DNA of 64,000 nt from positions 1-64,000 of the forward strand of contig NZ_JARVRH010000004.1 of NCBI RefSeq assembly GCF_030209755.1. Reading direction: 5' to 3'. Position 1 is the stretch's first letter. Each line of letters starts with the position of its first letter. Source of the DNA: Arthrobacter sp. efr-133-TYG-118. GTDB taxonomy: Bacteria; Actinomycetota; Actinomycetes; Actinomycetales; Micrococcaceae. Shown here in pieces: positions 46,267 through 54,952 of this stretch. The notes under the pieces are model-generated. The model had not been told where the DNA came from, searched no databases, and saw only the letters and a program-made list of their open reading frames with translations. A program made the position numbers and the translations under genes.

Positions 46267-48894
46267 GTGACCGGACACACTTCCACCCCAGAAAACCAGC
46301 GCCGTATTGTTGTCGCCGGCGGAGGCCCTGCGGCCCACCGTTTTGCCGATGCCATGCATACCCGCGGTCTTGAGGGCTGGCACGTCACGGTCCTGACCGA
46401 GGAAGAGCACGTTCCCTATGACCGGGTCACGCTGAGCAAGGCGCTGACCGATGTCGACTATGACCTCACCTTGGGCGACATGTCCATGTGGGAGCACGAG
46501 GCCATCTCCCTGCGCACCGGCGAGCGGGTGGTCAAGATCAACCCCGAGGCCAAGTCCGTGGAAACCGCCGCCGGCAACACTTACGACTACGACCACCTGG
46601 TGGTGGCCACCGGCTCGGACGCGGCAGAGCTCCCCTTCCCCGGCGGCGAGCTCGCCCATGTCTACCGCACCCTCGACGACGTCTGGGCCATCAACAAGGC
46701 CATTGCCGAACTCACGGAGAAGCTCGGCCGGACCGCCAAGACCGTGACCATCGGTGGCGGCCTCCTCGGCCTGGAAGCGGCGGCCGGCACCATGGAGTTG
46801 GGCGCGCAGGCCACCGTCATCAACGGTTCGCGCTGGCTCATGAACGCCCAGCTGGATGAGGGCGCCGGCCAGGCGCTGGGCCGGCTGGTCACAGCCAAGG
46901 GGCTCGAAGTTCTTACGGGAACCTACCCCGCCGAAGTATTGTCCGACGACGACGGCCAGGTCACCGGCGTCCTCATGAAGGACGGCCGCATCGTCCCCGC
47001 CGACATGGTCATCGCGTCCATCGGCATCCGTCCCCGCGATGAACTGTTCCGCGCCGCCCAGGACCCCGCGGAGGGCAAAGAACAGCTGTTCGAACTGGGA
47101 AAGAAGGGCGGCGTGGTCATCAACGACCACTGCGCCACCCCGGTCCCCGGCATCTGGGCCATCGGTGAGGTCGCGAACTTCGGGGGCATGTGCCTGGGGC
47201 TCGTGGCGCCGGCGAACACCATGGCCGAGATCGTGGCCGACCGGCTCCACGGCGGGCAAGCGACCTTCCCCGGCTTCGACACCGCCACCAAGCTCAAGCT
47301 CTCCGGCGTGGACGTGGCCAGCTTCGGCGACGCGTTCGCCAGGACCGAGCACTCCCTGGAGATCGTCTACGCGGACCCGGCCCGGGGCGTGTACCAGAAG
47401 ATCGTCACCACCGACGACGCCAAGACCCTGCTCGGCGGCATCTTCGTCGGCGACGCCACCCCCTACATGAGCCTGCGCCCCCTGCTCGGCCGCGAACTCC
47501 CCGCCGAACCCGGCGCGTACCTCACCGCCGCCGGGGGCGGGGACGCCCCCGACACCGAACTGCCCGACGACGCGATCCTGTGCTCCTGCAACAACGTCCC
47601 CGCCGGGAACATCCGCGACGCGATCAACGGCTGCGGTTCCTGCGAGGGCAACGCCCCCGTCCGGGAACTGGGCGAGCTGAAGGCCTGCTCCCGGGCCGGC
47701 ACCCAGTGCGGCTCCTGCGTGCCGATGCTCAAGAAACTCCTCGAAGGGGAACTGAAGAAGTCCGGCATCGAGGTCTCCAAGGCGTTGTGCGAGCATTTCA
47801 GCCTCTCCCGCCAGGAACTCTTCGACGCCATCCGGGTCCTGGAACTGGACTCCTTCGAAGACATCCTGGCCAAATACGGCACCGGCGCGGGCTGCGATAT
47901 CTGCAAGCCGACCATCGCCTCCATCCTCGCCAGCCAGAACAGCGAATACGTCCTGGGCGCCGGGCGCGGCACCCTGCAGGACACCAACGACCGCGCCTTG
48001 GCCAACATGCAAAAGGACGGCACCTACTCCGTGGTCCCGCGCATCGCCGGCGGCGAAATCACCCCGCAGGGCCTGGGCGTGATCGCCCGCGTCGCGGAGA
48101 AGTACGGTCTCTACACGAAGATCACCGGCGGGCAGCGCATCGACATGTTCGGCGCCCGCCTCGAACAACTCCCGGAGATCTGGAAGGAACTCGTCGAGGC
48201 CGGCTTCGAATCCGGCCAGGCCTACGGCAAGAGCCTGCGCACCGTGAAATCCTGCGTGGGCTCCACTTGGTGCCGCTTCGGCGTCCAGGACTCGGTCGCC
48301 ATGGCGATCAACCTCGAGCTGCGCTACCGCGGCCTGCGCAGCCCGCACAAACTCAAAATGGGCGTCTCCGGCTGCGCCCGCGAATGCGCCGAAGCCCGCG
48401 GCAAGGACGTCGGCGTGATCGCCACCGATAAAGGCTGGAACCTGTACGTCGGCGGCAACGGCGGATTCCTGCCCGCCCACGCGCAACTCCTCGCCCAGGA
48501 CCTGGACGACGACACCCTGATCAAATACATCGACCGCTACCTCATGTACTACATCCGCACCGCCGACCGCCTCCAGCGCACCGCCCGCTGGCAGGAAGAA
48601 CTTGACGGCGGCCTCAAACACATCGAAGACGTCATCATCCACGACTCCCTCGGCATCGCCAATGACCTCGAAACCGCCATGGCCCGCCACATCGACACCT
48701 ACCAGGACGAATGGGCCGAAACCCTCAAAGACCCGGAACGGCTCCGCCGCTTCCGCTCCTTCGTCAACGCCCCCGACCAGAAAGACGAAGCCATCGCCTT
48801 CGTCCCCGAACGCGGCCAGATCCGCCCCGCCACCAACGAGGAAAAAGGCGGCGTCCTCATCGCCAGCACGATCCCCGTTCGCGGCCAGGACTAA
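46267..48894 (+). CDS. nirB: Nitrite reductase (NAD(P)H) large subunit NirB
   Basis: The 875-residue assimilatory nitrite reductase converts nitrite to ammonium in the cytoplasm. Its order is: FAD domain (RRIVVAGGGPAAHRF), NAD domain (VTIGGGLLGLEAAAGTMELG), a BFD-like [2Fe-2S] domain (CSCNNVPAGN then CGSCVPML), then a ferredoxin-like half domain. The siroheme/[4Fe-4S] domain follows with CVGSTWCRFG and GVSGCARECAEA. GTG at 46267 follows AAAGG. cobA follows after 13 bp and supplies the siroheme precursor, then nnaR. Phased GAAAC units upstream suggest nitrogen control. Confidence 0.96.
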   Translation: MTGHTSTPENQRRIVVAGGGPAAHRFADAMHTRGLEGWHVTVLTEEEHVPYDRVTLSKALTDVDYDLTLGDMSMWEHEAISLRTGERVVKINPEAKSVETAAGNTYDYDHLVVATGSDAAELPFPGGELAHVYRTLDDVWAINKAIAELTEKLGRTAKTVTIGGGLLGLEAAAGTMELGAQATVINGSRWLMNAQLDEGAGQALGRLVTAKGLEVLTGTYPAEVLSDDDGQVTGVLMKDGRIVPADMVIASIGIRPRDELFRAAQDPAEGKEQLFELGKKGGVVINDHCATPVPGIWAIGEVANFGGMCLGLVAPANTMAEIVADRLHGGQATFPGFDTATKLKLSGVDVASFGDAFARTEHSLEIVYADPARGVYQKIVTTDDAKTLLGGIFVGDATPYMSLRPLLGRELPAEPGAYLTAAGGGDAPDTELPDDAILCSCNNVPAGNIRDAINGCGSCEGNAPVRELGELKACSRAGTQCGSCVPMLKKLLEGELKKSGIEVSKALCEHFSLSRQELFDAIRVLELDSFEDILAKYGTGAGCDICKPTIASILASQNSEYVLGAGRGTLQDTNDRALANMQKDGTYSVVPRIAGGEITPQGLGVIARVAEKYGLYTKITGGQRIDMFGARLEQLPEIWKELVEAGFESGQAYGKSLRTVKSCVGSTWCRFGVQDSVAMAINLELRYRGLRSPHKLKMGVSGCARECAEARGKDVGVIATDKGWNLYVGGNGGFLPAHAQLLAQDLDDDTLIKYIDRYLMYYIRTADRLQRTARWQEELDGGLKHIEDVIIHDSLGIANDLETAMARHIDTYQDEWAETLKDPERLRRFRSFVNAPDQKDEAIAFVPERGQIRPATNEEKGGVLIASTIPVRGQD

Positions 48895-48907
48895 GGAGCA
48901 AGAAGCC

Positions 48908-49942
48908 ATGCAGCTCACCATCGACCTCACCAGCCGCGACGTTCTGGTCACAGGCTCGGCCCACGCCGCACGGCAGGCCGTCCGGCGCTACGAAGCCGCC
49001 GGCGCCGTCGTCCATCGGCTCAGCACCCCCGACGGAGCCGACGCTGACGGCCCGCTGCCCGAACGCCCGTTCCTGGTCGCGGCCGTCGACGATGGCCAGC
49101 CCGGCTGGGAACCCCTGCTCGAACGCTGCAGGCAAGCGGGGATCCCCGTCGCCAGCGAACCGCCTGCAGGCGAGCCAGGCCACGTCACCCTGGTGGGCGG
49201 CGGCCCAGGCGCCCTCGATCTGCTGACCACAGGCGCGGTCAACGCGCTGCGGGACGCCGACGTCGTCTTCTACGACCGGCTTGCCCCCTACGCCGAACTG
49301 GCGCAATTGACGTCCGGGGAAATGGTGGACGTCGGCAAGCGCCCCGGGCACCACAAAGTAGCCCAATGCGACATCGAAAAACTCATGGTCGACGCCGCCC
49401 TGGCCGGCAAGAACGTGGTCCGGCTCAAGGGCGGTGACCCCTATGTGTTCGGCCGCGGCGGCGAAGAAGTCAGCGCGTGCGTGCAGGCGGGCATCCCGGT
49501 CCGCGTCATCTCCGGCGTCACGAGCGCCATCTCGGTCCCGGCCGCCGCCGGCATTCCGGTCACGCACCGCGAGGTCAGCCACATGTTCACGGTTGTCTCG
49601 GGCCACGCACCGCTCACCGAGAAGGAGCACACCCACTTGGCCGGCCTCGGCGGGACTATCGTGGTCCTCATGGGCATCGGAACCCTCCCCCAACTCGCCG
49701 CCGGGCTCCGCCGGGCCGGGATGGACCCCGCAATGCCAATGGCCGTCGTCGAACGCGGCTACCGCCCCGGACAACGCACTACCATCGCCGAACTCGGCAC
49801 CATCGAAACGGCGGCCGCTGGCTGCACCAACCCCGCCGTCCTGGTCATTGGCGAAGTAGTCCGGGTGGCCGAATCCAACCGCAATCACACCGAAGCCACC
49901 GCCGACCTCAACCTACTCGCAGCTTCCCTCCTTGAAGCCTGA
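48908..49942 (+). CDS. cobA: Uroporphyrinogen-III C-methyltransferase with degenerate N-terminal extension
   Basis: This 344-residue SUMT methylates uroporphyrinogen III to precorrin-2 for siroheme, the NirB cofactor. The methyltransferase begins near residue 97 (HVTLVGGGPGALDLLT) and shows VVFYDRLAPYAEL, VRLKGGDPYVFGRGGEE, VISGVTSAISVPAAAGIPVT and LMGIGTLPQL. The first 95 residues resemble a shrunken CysG-type dehydrogenase/ferrochelatase half without a clear NAD loop, so that half is probably inactive. It has a strong AAGGAG. It lies between nirB and nnaR with gaps of 13 and 10 bp, clearly one operon. Confidence 0.92.
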   Translation: MQLTIDLTSRDVLVTGSAHAARQAVRRYEAAGAVVHRLSTPDGADADGPLPERPFLVAAVDDGQPGWEPLLERCRQAGIPVASEPPAGEPGHVTLVGGGPGALDLLTTGAVNALRDADVVFYDRLAPYAELAQLTSGEMVDVGKRPGHHKVAQCDIEKLMVDAALAGKNVVRLKGGDPYVFGRGGEEVSACVQAGIPVRVISGVTSAISVPAAAGIPVTHREVSHMFTVVSGHAPLTEKEHTHLAGLGGTIVVLMGIGTLPQLAAGLRRAGMDPAMPMAVVERGYRPGQRTTIAELGTIETAAAGCTNPAVLVIGEVVRVAESNRNHTEATADLNLLAASLLEA

Positions 49943-49952
49943 AAGAACACAT

Positions 49953-51113
49953 ATGACTACGTTGAATGCCCTAGATTCCATCGATGCGGGCTCGCCGTTG
50001 GCCACCCCCGCACCAAATGACGATGCGCCGCTGGACGGTTTCCGCATCGGGGTGACTTCACACAGGCGTTCACGTGACTTGATCGAGGCGCTTGAACGGC
50101 GCGGCGCTTCCGTGTTGCACGCTCCCGCTTTGAAGATCGCGCCGGTCCAGGAAGACATCACGCTCATCGAGGACACGAAGACGATCATCGCGGCCAAGCC
50201 CGATATCTGCATCGCCACCACCGCCTACGGAATGCGGCGCTGGTGTGAGGCCGCGGACTCTTTCGGCATCGGCGAGCAGCTTCTCGACGTCCTCGGTGCC
50301 TGCCGCATGTTCGTGCGGGGACCAAAAGCCCGCGGTGCGGTCCGCGCGGCAGGCCTTGCCGACGTCGGGATCAGCAGTGACGAGACCACCGCCACACTGG
50401 TGGACATGCTCCTTCAGGAAGGCGTCCGAGGCAAGACCGTCGCCGTGCAATTGCACGGCTACACCGATGTCCGCCAGTTGGAGCGCCTCCGGATGTCCGG
50501 CGCGACGGTCCTCACCGTCACCCCCTACCGTTGGGTAAAGCCCGACGGCGAAGACAAGCTGCCGCGGTTGATCGAAGCCGCCTGCAGTGGAGACTTGGAC
50601 GTGCTCACCTTTACGAGCGCACCGGCCGTGGACGCCATGTGGAGCACTGCCCACGAAATGGGCATGTACCGCCAGCTGATCGAGGCCCTCAAGACCCAGG
50701 TGACCGTCGCCGCCGTCGGGCCCGTCACGGCACAGCCGCTGATCGACGCCGGACTCGCCCCCCTCATCCCGGACCGCTACCGCATGGGTGCGCTCATCCG
50801 GCTCGTCACCGAACACCTGGCCCTGAACCATGTGCGCCGGCTCGACACTCCTGCGGGGAACATCGAGCTGCGCGGCCGCTGTTTGAAGATCAATGGTTCC
50901 GTGGTGGAGCTGGCCCCGGCTCCGCTGCTCCTGCTGCGGGCGCTTTTGGGAGCCGGGGGCGCGGTGCTGTCCCGCGAGGCGCTTTCCGATCTTCTGGAAC
51001 TGCGTGGCTCGGTCCATGCCCTGGACATGACGGTGAGCCGTTTGCGGTCGTCGCTGCCGGACGGAAGGCTCGTGGAAACCGTGGTCAAACGGGGTTACCG
51101 GCTCCGCGTCTAG
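49953..51113 (+). CDS. nnaR: NnaR-like regulator: HemD-type domain fused to OmpR-type winged helix
   Basis: In this 386-residue fusion, residues about 30-275 have the uroporphyrinogen-III synthase (HemD) fold: GFRIGVTSHRRSRDLIEALE, CIATTAYGMRRW, DVLTFTSAPAVDAMW. Residues about 300-386 form an OmpR/PhoB-type winged helix (LLRALLGAGGAVLSREALSD, LDMTVSRLRSSL, VKRGYRLRV). This matches NnaR, the nitrate/nitrite assimilation regulator of streptomycetes and mycobacteria. The HemD part may sense or may have lost catalysis. It closes the nirB-cobA operon. Its TAG stop shares CTAG with the stop of the convergent sugar porter gene. Confidence 0.88.
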   Translation: MTTLNALDSIDAGSPLATPAPNDDAPLDGFRIGVTSHRRSRDLIEALERRGASVLHAPALKIAPVQEDITLIEDTKTIIAAKPDICIATTAYGMRRWCEAADSFGIGEQLLDVLGACRMFVRGPKARGAVRAAGLADVGISSDETTATLVDMLLQEGVRGKTVAVQLHGYTDVRQLERLRMSGATVLTVTPYRWVKPDGEDKLPRLIEAACSGDLDVLTFTSAPAVDAMWSTAHEMGMYRQLIEALKTQVTVAAVGPVTAQPLIDAGLAPLIPDRYRMGALIRLVTEHLALNHVRRLDTPAGNIELRGRCLKINGSVVELAPAPLLLLRALLGAGGAVLSREALSDLLELRGSVHALDMTVSRLRSSLPDGRLVETVVKRGYRLRV

Positions 51114-52567
51114 CCCTGGTTCTTGTGGACCAGGTAGATGGCACCGGTGGTGACGTCTTCCTCGAGTGCTTCCAGGGTGCGGCCACGGGTTTCGGGGACC
51201 TGCTTGACGACGAAGACCAGGGCCAGCGCCCCGACGACGGCGAAGAGGAAGAAGGTGCCGGTGATCCCGATCCCCGCGACCAGCGACGGGAAGAACAGCG
51301 AAAGGAAACCGTTGACGACCCAGAGGAAGAAGATCGAGACGCCGGTACCGAAGCCGCGCATGTGCAGCGGGAAGACCTCCGACAAGTAGACCCACACCGC
51401 CACGTTCAGGAACGTCTGCATGGACCCGACGAAGGCAACCACCAGGAAGAGGATCACGTACGGGCGGATCGGGTTGCCCACGGGCAACATCATTGAGGCG
51501 AACCCGATGAGCAGGTGGCAGCTGGTGGTCAGCGTGAGACCGAGGATGAATGTCTTGCGACGGTCGATCCGGTCCATCAACGACAAGGCGATGACGCCGC
51601 CGACCACGGCGATCACGCCGGGCGCGATGTTCGCGATGAGCGCGCCGCTCTCGTTGAAGCCCGACTCGACGAGCACGGTCTGTCCGTAGTACATGATCGA
51701 GTTGATGCCGGTCAGCTGTTGGGCGACACCCAGGCCGATGCCCACGAGCAGGATGCGGAACAGGTTCTTGTTACTGAAGACCGCACGCCAGCCGATCTGT
51801 TGGCTTTCTTGCTCCTCCTTGGCGACGTTCTCGACTTCGCCAAGCTCCGCAAGCGCACGGTCCTCTGAGCGGACGGACCGCAACACTGCGAGGGCCTCAT
51901 CGTGCCGGCCTTTCTCCACGAGCCAGCGCGGGGACTCGGGCACCCGGAGCATACCGAAGAACAGCGCGATCGCCGGCAACGCGCAGACCGCAAGCATGAT
52001 GCGCCACACGCCGGGGACGTCGCCCCACACGATGCCGATGATGGCGTTGACGACGAAGGCCGCCAGTTGGCCGACGACGATCATGAGCTCGTTGCGGCCC
52101 GCCAGGGAGCCGCGGATCTCATACGGGGCCATCTCCGCCAGGAACACCGGGACCACCGCCGAGGCGCCACCAACGGCGAGGCCGAGCAGGATGCGACCGA
52201 CGACGAGCACCCCGAAACTCGGTGTGAACACGCACACCAAGGTGCCGAGGAAGAACAGCACCGCCAGCAGGATGATCGTCTTACGGCGCCCCCACCCGTC
52301 GGAGATGCGTCCGCCCGAGAGCGCGCCGAGCGCCGCCGCGAAGACGAGCGAGCTGGCAACGATGCCCTCGGTGAACGGCGTGAGCGCGAGTTCGGCCGTC
52401 ATCGGCCTCAGGGCGCCATTTATGACACCCGTGTCATAGCCGAACAGCAGGCCACCGAAGGTGGCGATCAGGGCGACCAGGCCAAGGCGCTGACGATGCG
52501 GGCCGTTGGTCAAAGGTGGAAGCGCGACGGCGCTGCCGGCTCTACTGTGATTTTGAGTAGCAGACAT
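51110..52567 (-). CDS. MFS sugar porter (SP family)
   Basis: The 485-residue, twelve-helix sugar:proton symporter resembles IolT/XylE/GalP. Seen are FGGLLFGYDTGVINGAL, GRISDGWGRRKTIILL, RILLGLAVGGASAVVPVFLA, PESPRWLVEKGRHDEAL near residue 215, QQLTGINSIMYYGQTVL near residue 285 and VPETRGRTLEALEED near the end. The substrate is probably a hexose, pentose or inositol. It is divergent from a LacI-family regulator gene, which likely controls it. A GC-rich inverted repeat lies 22 bp before its start. Confidence 0.93.
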   Translation of the reverse strand: MSATQNHSRAGSAVALPPLTNGPHRQRLGLVALIATFGGLLFGYDTGVINGALRPMTAELALTPFTEGIVASSLVFAAALGALSGGRISDGWGRRKTIILLAVLFFLGTLVCVFTPSFGVLVVGRILLGLAVGGASAVVPVFLAEMAPYEIRGSLAGRNELMIVVGQLAAFVVNAIIGIVWGDVPGVWRIMLAVCALPAIALFFGMLRVPESPRWLVEKGRHDEALAVLRSVRSEDRALAELGEVENVAKEEQESQQIGWRAVFSNKNLFRILLVGIGLGVAQQLTGINSIMYYGQTVLVESGFNESGALIANIAPGVIAVVGGVIALSLMDRIDRRKTFILGLTLTTSCHLLIGFASMMLPVGNPIRPYVILFLVVAFVGSMQTFLNVAVWVYLSEVFPLHMRGFGTGVSIFFLWVVNGFLSLFFPSLVAGIGITGTFFLFAVVGALALVFVVKQVPETRGRTLEALEEDVTTGAIYLVHKNQG

Positions 52568-52589
52568 CAGGACTCCTTTGTCTTGTGGT

Positions 52590-52606
52590 GCGGGTCATAC
52601 ACCCGC
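52590..52606. promoter_or_regulatory. Inverted repeat between sugar porter and LacI genes
   Basis: GCGGGT-CATAC-ACCCGC is perfect. It lies 22 bp upstream of the porter start and could be an operator or a leader hairpin. It lacks the CG-centred form usual for LacI sites. Confidence 0.4.
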
Positions 52607-52700
52607 CCTGAACACCAGACTAACGCGCGAAAGACCCAAATGTAAGGTCAAACTAACAAATGACTTAATTGAGGCTTCTTCGCCATGGGAAGATGAGGGC

Positions 52701-53711
52701 ATGGGTCCAGACCGGCAACTCCGTCCCGCAACACAGAGCGATGTGGCCCGCGAAGTCGGAGTTTCCCGGACGCTCGTGTCTTTCGCCTTCCGGGATGCTC
52801 CCGGTGTCAGCGACGAGACCAAGCAGGCCATCTTCGACGCTGCAAAACGTCTCGGCTACCGGCCCAACGCGGCCGCCGCCGATCTGGCGCGCAAGCATCG
52901 CTCCGCCGTCGGGCTCTATTTGATGGACATCCACAACGAGGTCTATGCCGACATCCTCAGCGGCGTAAGGATGTCACTCCCCCAGGCCCGCAACCGACTC
53001 ATCCTGAGCGTCTCCCAGCCTATCGACGGCGTGGATCCGGGAGCCGTGGACTCGCTGATCGAGGCACGGGTAGGGATCATCATCGCCGCAACGCTACTGG
53101 ACCCGGACGAACGAGTGCGGGAACTGGCCCAAATAGTCCCCATCGTCAGCGTCGCGCGGCCGGTACCGGGCGTCGACAGCGTGTATTCGGACGACGACGC
53201 CGGCGCCCGCGCCGCCACCGAACACCTCCTCAGCCTCGGACACACCCGGATCGCGCACCTTGGCGGACCCGATTATGACGGCCATACCGTCCGCCGAAGA
53301 AGCTATGAGAAAACAATGCGCGACGCCGGCATGGTTCCTTGGACCGTACCGGCAGACGACTTTACACAAGATGCCGGCCAGCGCGCCGCCGCCGAACTGC
53401 TTGACTCCGTGGACCGTCCGACAGCAATTTTCACCCACAATGACCTGTTCGCCTTGGCGGCACGCGAAGCCGCCTACGCGAGGGGCCTGGCCATTCCCGG
53501 GGACCTGTCGCTGGTGGGCTATGACAATTCACGAACCGGCCGGCTCCACGGCATCGACTTGACCTCGGTCGACCTCCACGCTGTGGAACTGGGAAGCGTC
53601 GCCGGAGCCGTGGCAATGGACCGGCTCAACAATCCCGATGCCCCCATCGCAGACGAGCGCCTCACGCCGGAGCTGGTAGTCCGCAGCTCAACGGCGCCCG
53701 CCCCCATGTGA
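52701..53711 (+). CDS. LacI family transcriptional regulator
   Basis: The 336-residue protein has an N-terminal LacI HTH (TQSDVAREVGVSRTLVSFAF, with the hinge helix near RPNAAAADLARKHRSAVGLY). A periplasmic-binding-protein-like sensor domain follows (GHTRIAHLGGPDYDGHTVRR, PTAIFTHNDLFALAAREAAY, DLSLVGYDNSRTGRL). It should repress the divergent sugar porter until a sugar binds. The ATG at 52701 follows GATGAGGG. The hinge residue that normally inserts at the operator centre (Leu) appears present in ADLARKH. Confidence 0.93.
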   Translation: MGPDRQLRPATQSDVAREVGVSRTLVSFAFRDAPGVSDETKQAIFDAAKRLGYRPNAAAADLARKHRSAVGLYLMDIHNEVYADILSGVRMSLPQARNRLILSVSQPIDGVDPGAVDSLIEARVGIIIAATLLDPDERVRELAQIVPIVSVARPVPGVDSVYSDDDAGARAATEHLLSLGHTRIAHLGGPDYDGHTVRRRSYEKTMRDAGMVPWTVPADDFTQDAGQRAAAELLDSVDRPTAIFTHNDLFALAAREAAYARGLAIPGDLSLVGYDNSRTGRLHGIDLTSVDLHAVELGSVAGAVAMDRLNNPDAPIADERLTPELVVRSSTAPAPM

Positions 53712-53730
53712 CCCAGCTCATTACCGGCTG

Positions 53731-53789
53731 GTAACCATCAGGGAACGAGTCCCCGCCAAATGGCAACAACAGGGAAACACCACCGAAAA
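53731..53789 (+). promoter_or_regulatory. Two GlnR-like boxes before the orphan FAD gene
   Basis: The first box is GTAAC-n6-GGAAC at 53731-53746. The second is GCAAC-n6-GAAAC-n6-GAAAA at 53763-53789. The boxes are 32 bp apart, about three helical turns. They end 63 bp before the start at 53853 and match the pattern before nirB. Confidence 0.65.
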
Positions 53790-53852
53790 ACCCCGCGCCT
53801 ACGCTGGGCACAGGCACATCCACCACAGCTCAGTTCAGCGAAGGGACCCACC

Positions 53853-54752
53853 ATGTCCATCACCCCGTCCGCAGGCTCCATCCACCTCGTCATCGCAGGA
53901 GCCGGGCCCGCAGCCCAGGCCCTCGTCCGTCGGCTGACAGGCAGCAGCACTACTTCGCGACAGCCCGGAACGGCAGCGTTCATCGGCACCATCACGGTCC
54001 TGAGCAACCGCGACGAGTGCCCCGACGCGCTCCTGGAGCTAGCAGCCCTCCCCCAGGTCTCCGTGCGTTTCGGCCAGGCCGCGAGCTTCATCGATGTCCA
54101 GGCCCGCACGGTGACGACCACCGAAGGCCTCGAGTTCCCTTACGATCAGCTGGTGATTGCCACCGGCTCCTCCCCCATGCACCCGCCGGTCCAAGGCGCG
54201 GCCCGCAGCCTCAGCTACTCCACGATCGACGACGCCGAGCAGATCGGCACCGCGGTCAAGGACATCACCAAGGTCCTGGGACGTCGTCCGCTGGGAATCT
54301 TGGTTGGCACCGGTCCGGCAGCCGGCCAAGCCGAGGCGGTCCTGCGTGCCCGCGGAGTCCGGCCAGTCCGCACCACCTTGCGTCCAGCTGCCGTCATGCC
54401 TTCCGTCGCCGGTTCGGTCCTGCCGGCTACCGGGATCGTCTTCGAGGACGGAAGCAGCATGAACGGCGATCTTGTGGTGCTCGCGGAGGAACGGCTCCCC
54501 CGCAACGCGCTCGCTGAAAGTGCAGGCCTGCAAACAGCTCCCGACGGCGGCATCAGGGTGGGGCGCGACTTCGCCACTTCGGTGCCCGGCATCTGGGCGA
54601 TCGGCGACGCCGCCTCCCGTGACGGCATGCGCCTCGGGCTCGTCTTCTCCTCGAATGCCGCAGCGGCACACTGCGCCGCCCGGCTTGAGGAAGACGCCAG
54701 GCTCCATGCTTCCAGTCCCGAACGGTCCCGGCGTTCCGCCGTCGCGGCCTGA
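53853..54752 (+). CDS. Orphan NirB/NasB-like FAD-NAD(P) oxidoreductase domain protein
   Basis: The 299-residue protein has a pyridine nucleotide oxidoreductase fold like the N-terminus of NirB: LVIAGAGPAAQALVRRL, YDQLVIATGSSPMHPP, LGILVGTGPAAGQAEAVLRA, and VPGIWAIGDAASRDGMRLGL. It lacks the [2Fe-2S] and siroheme modules and is shorter than usual FAD reductases (about 400 residues). The second dinucleotide loop reads VGTGPAAGQ, short of the normal GGGxxGxE, so NAD(P)H binding is doubtful. Two GlnR-like boxes upstream suggest a nitrogen-linked role. Its substrate or partner is unknown. Confidence 0.75.
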   Translation: MSITPSAGSIHLVIAGAGPAAQALVRRLTGSSTTSRQPGTAAFIGTITVLSNRDECPDALLELAALPQVSVRFGQAASFIDVQARTVTTTEGLEFPYDQLVIATGSSPMHPPVQGAARSLSYSTIDDAEQIGTAVKDITKVLGRRPLGILVGTGPAAGQAEAVLRARGVRPVRTTLRPAAVMPSVAGSVLPATGIVFEDGSSMNGDLVVLAEERLPRNALAESAGLQTAPDGGIRVGRDFATSVPGIWAIGDAASRDGMRLGLVFSSNAAAAHCAARLEEDARLHASSPERSRRSAVAA

Positions 54753-54820
54753 GGCGGCCTGGGGGTCTGAGGCGGCCTGGGGGGGGTCTGAGGCGGGCTG
54801 GGGCGGGCTGGGAAGCCAGT
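54749..54820. repeat. G-rich short tandem repeat
   Basis: Units of the type TCTGAGGCGGCCTGGGGG recur three times with growing drift, followed by GCGGGCTGGG twice. Long G runs on the plus strand could fold as G-quadruplexes. The array begins at the stop of the FAD gene. Confidence 0.6.
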
Positions 54821-54840
54821 CTCAGGGGCCCAATACCCCG

Positions 54841-54880
54841 CCCCGCCGGCCCCTCTGGGGGAGCCTCCACGGCGGCGGGG
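54841..54880 (+). promoter_or_regulatory. GC-rich hairpin upstream of deoC
   Basis: CCCCGCC (54841-54847) pairs with GGCGGGG (54874-54880), with an inner CCCC-TCT-GGGG. It could end the upstream transcript or shape the deoC leader. No T tract is present. Confidence 0.35.
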
Positions 54881-54952
54881 CAGTGTGGCAAGATGGTCAT
54901 TTGACGAGCCGCGACCCTTGCGGCACACCGGGCCCGCCACGGAAGGACCTCC

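Noticed and set aside
46102..48951. 949-codon minus-strand frame opposite nirB
   Set aside because: nirB shows every expected domain and cluster motif. The antisense frame has none and exists because of the GC-rich third positions.
53760..53852. Upstream start for the orphan FAD protein
   Set aside because: The extension would be translated from within the nitrogen boxes and has no family similarity. The ATG at 53853 has a good GAAGGGA site.
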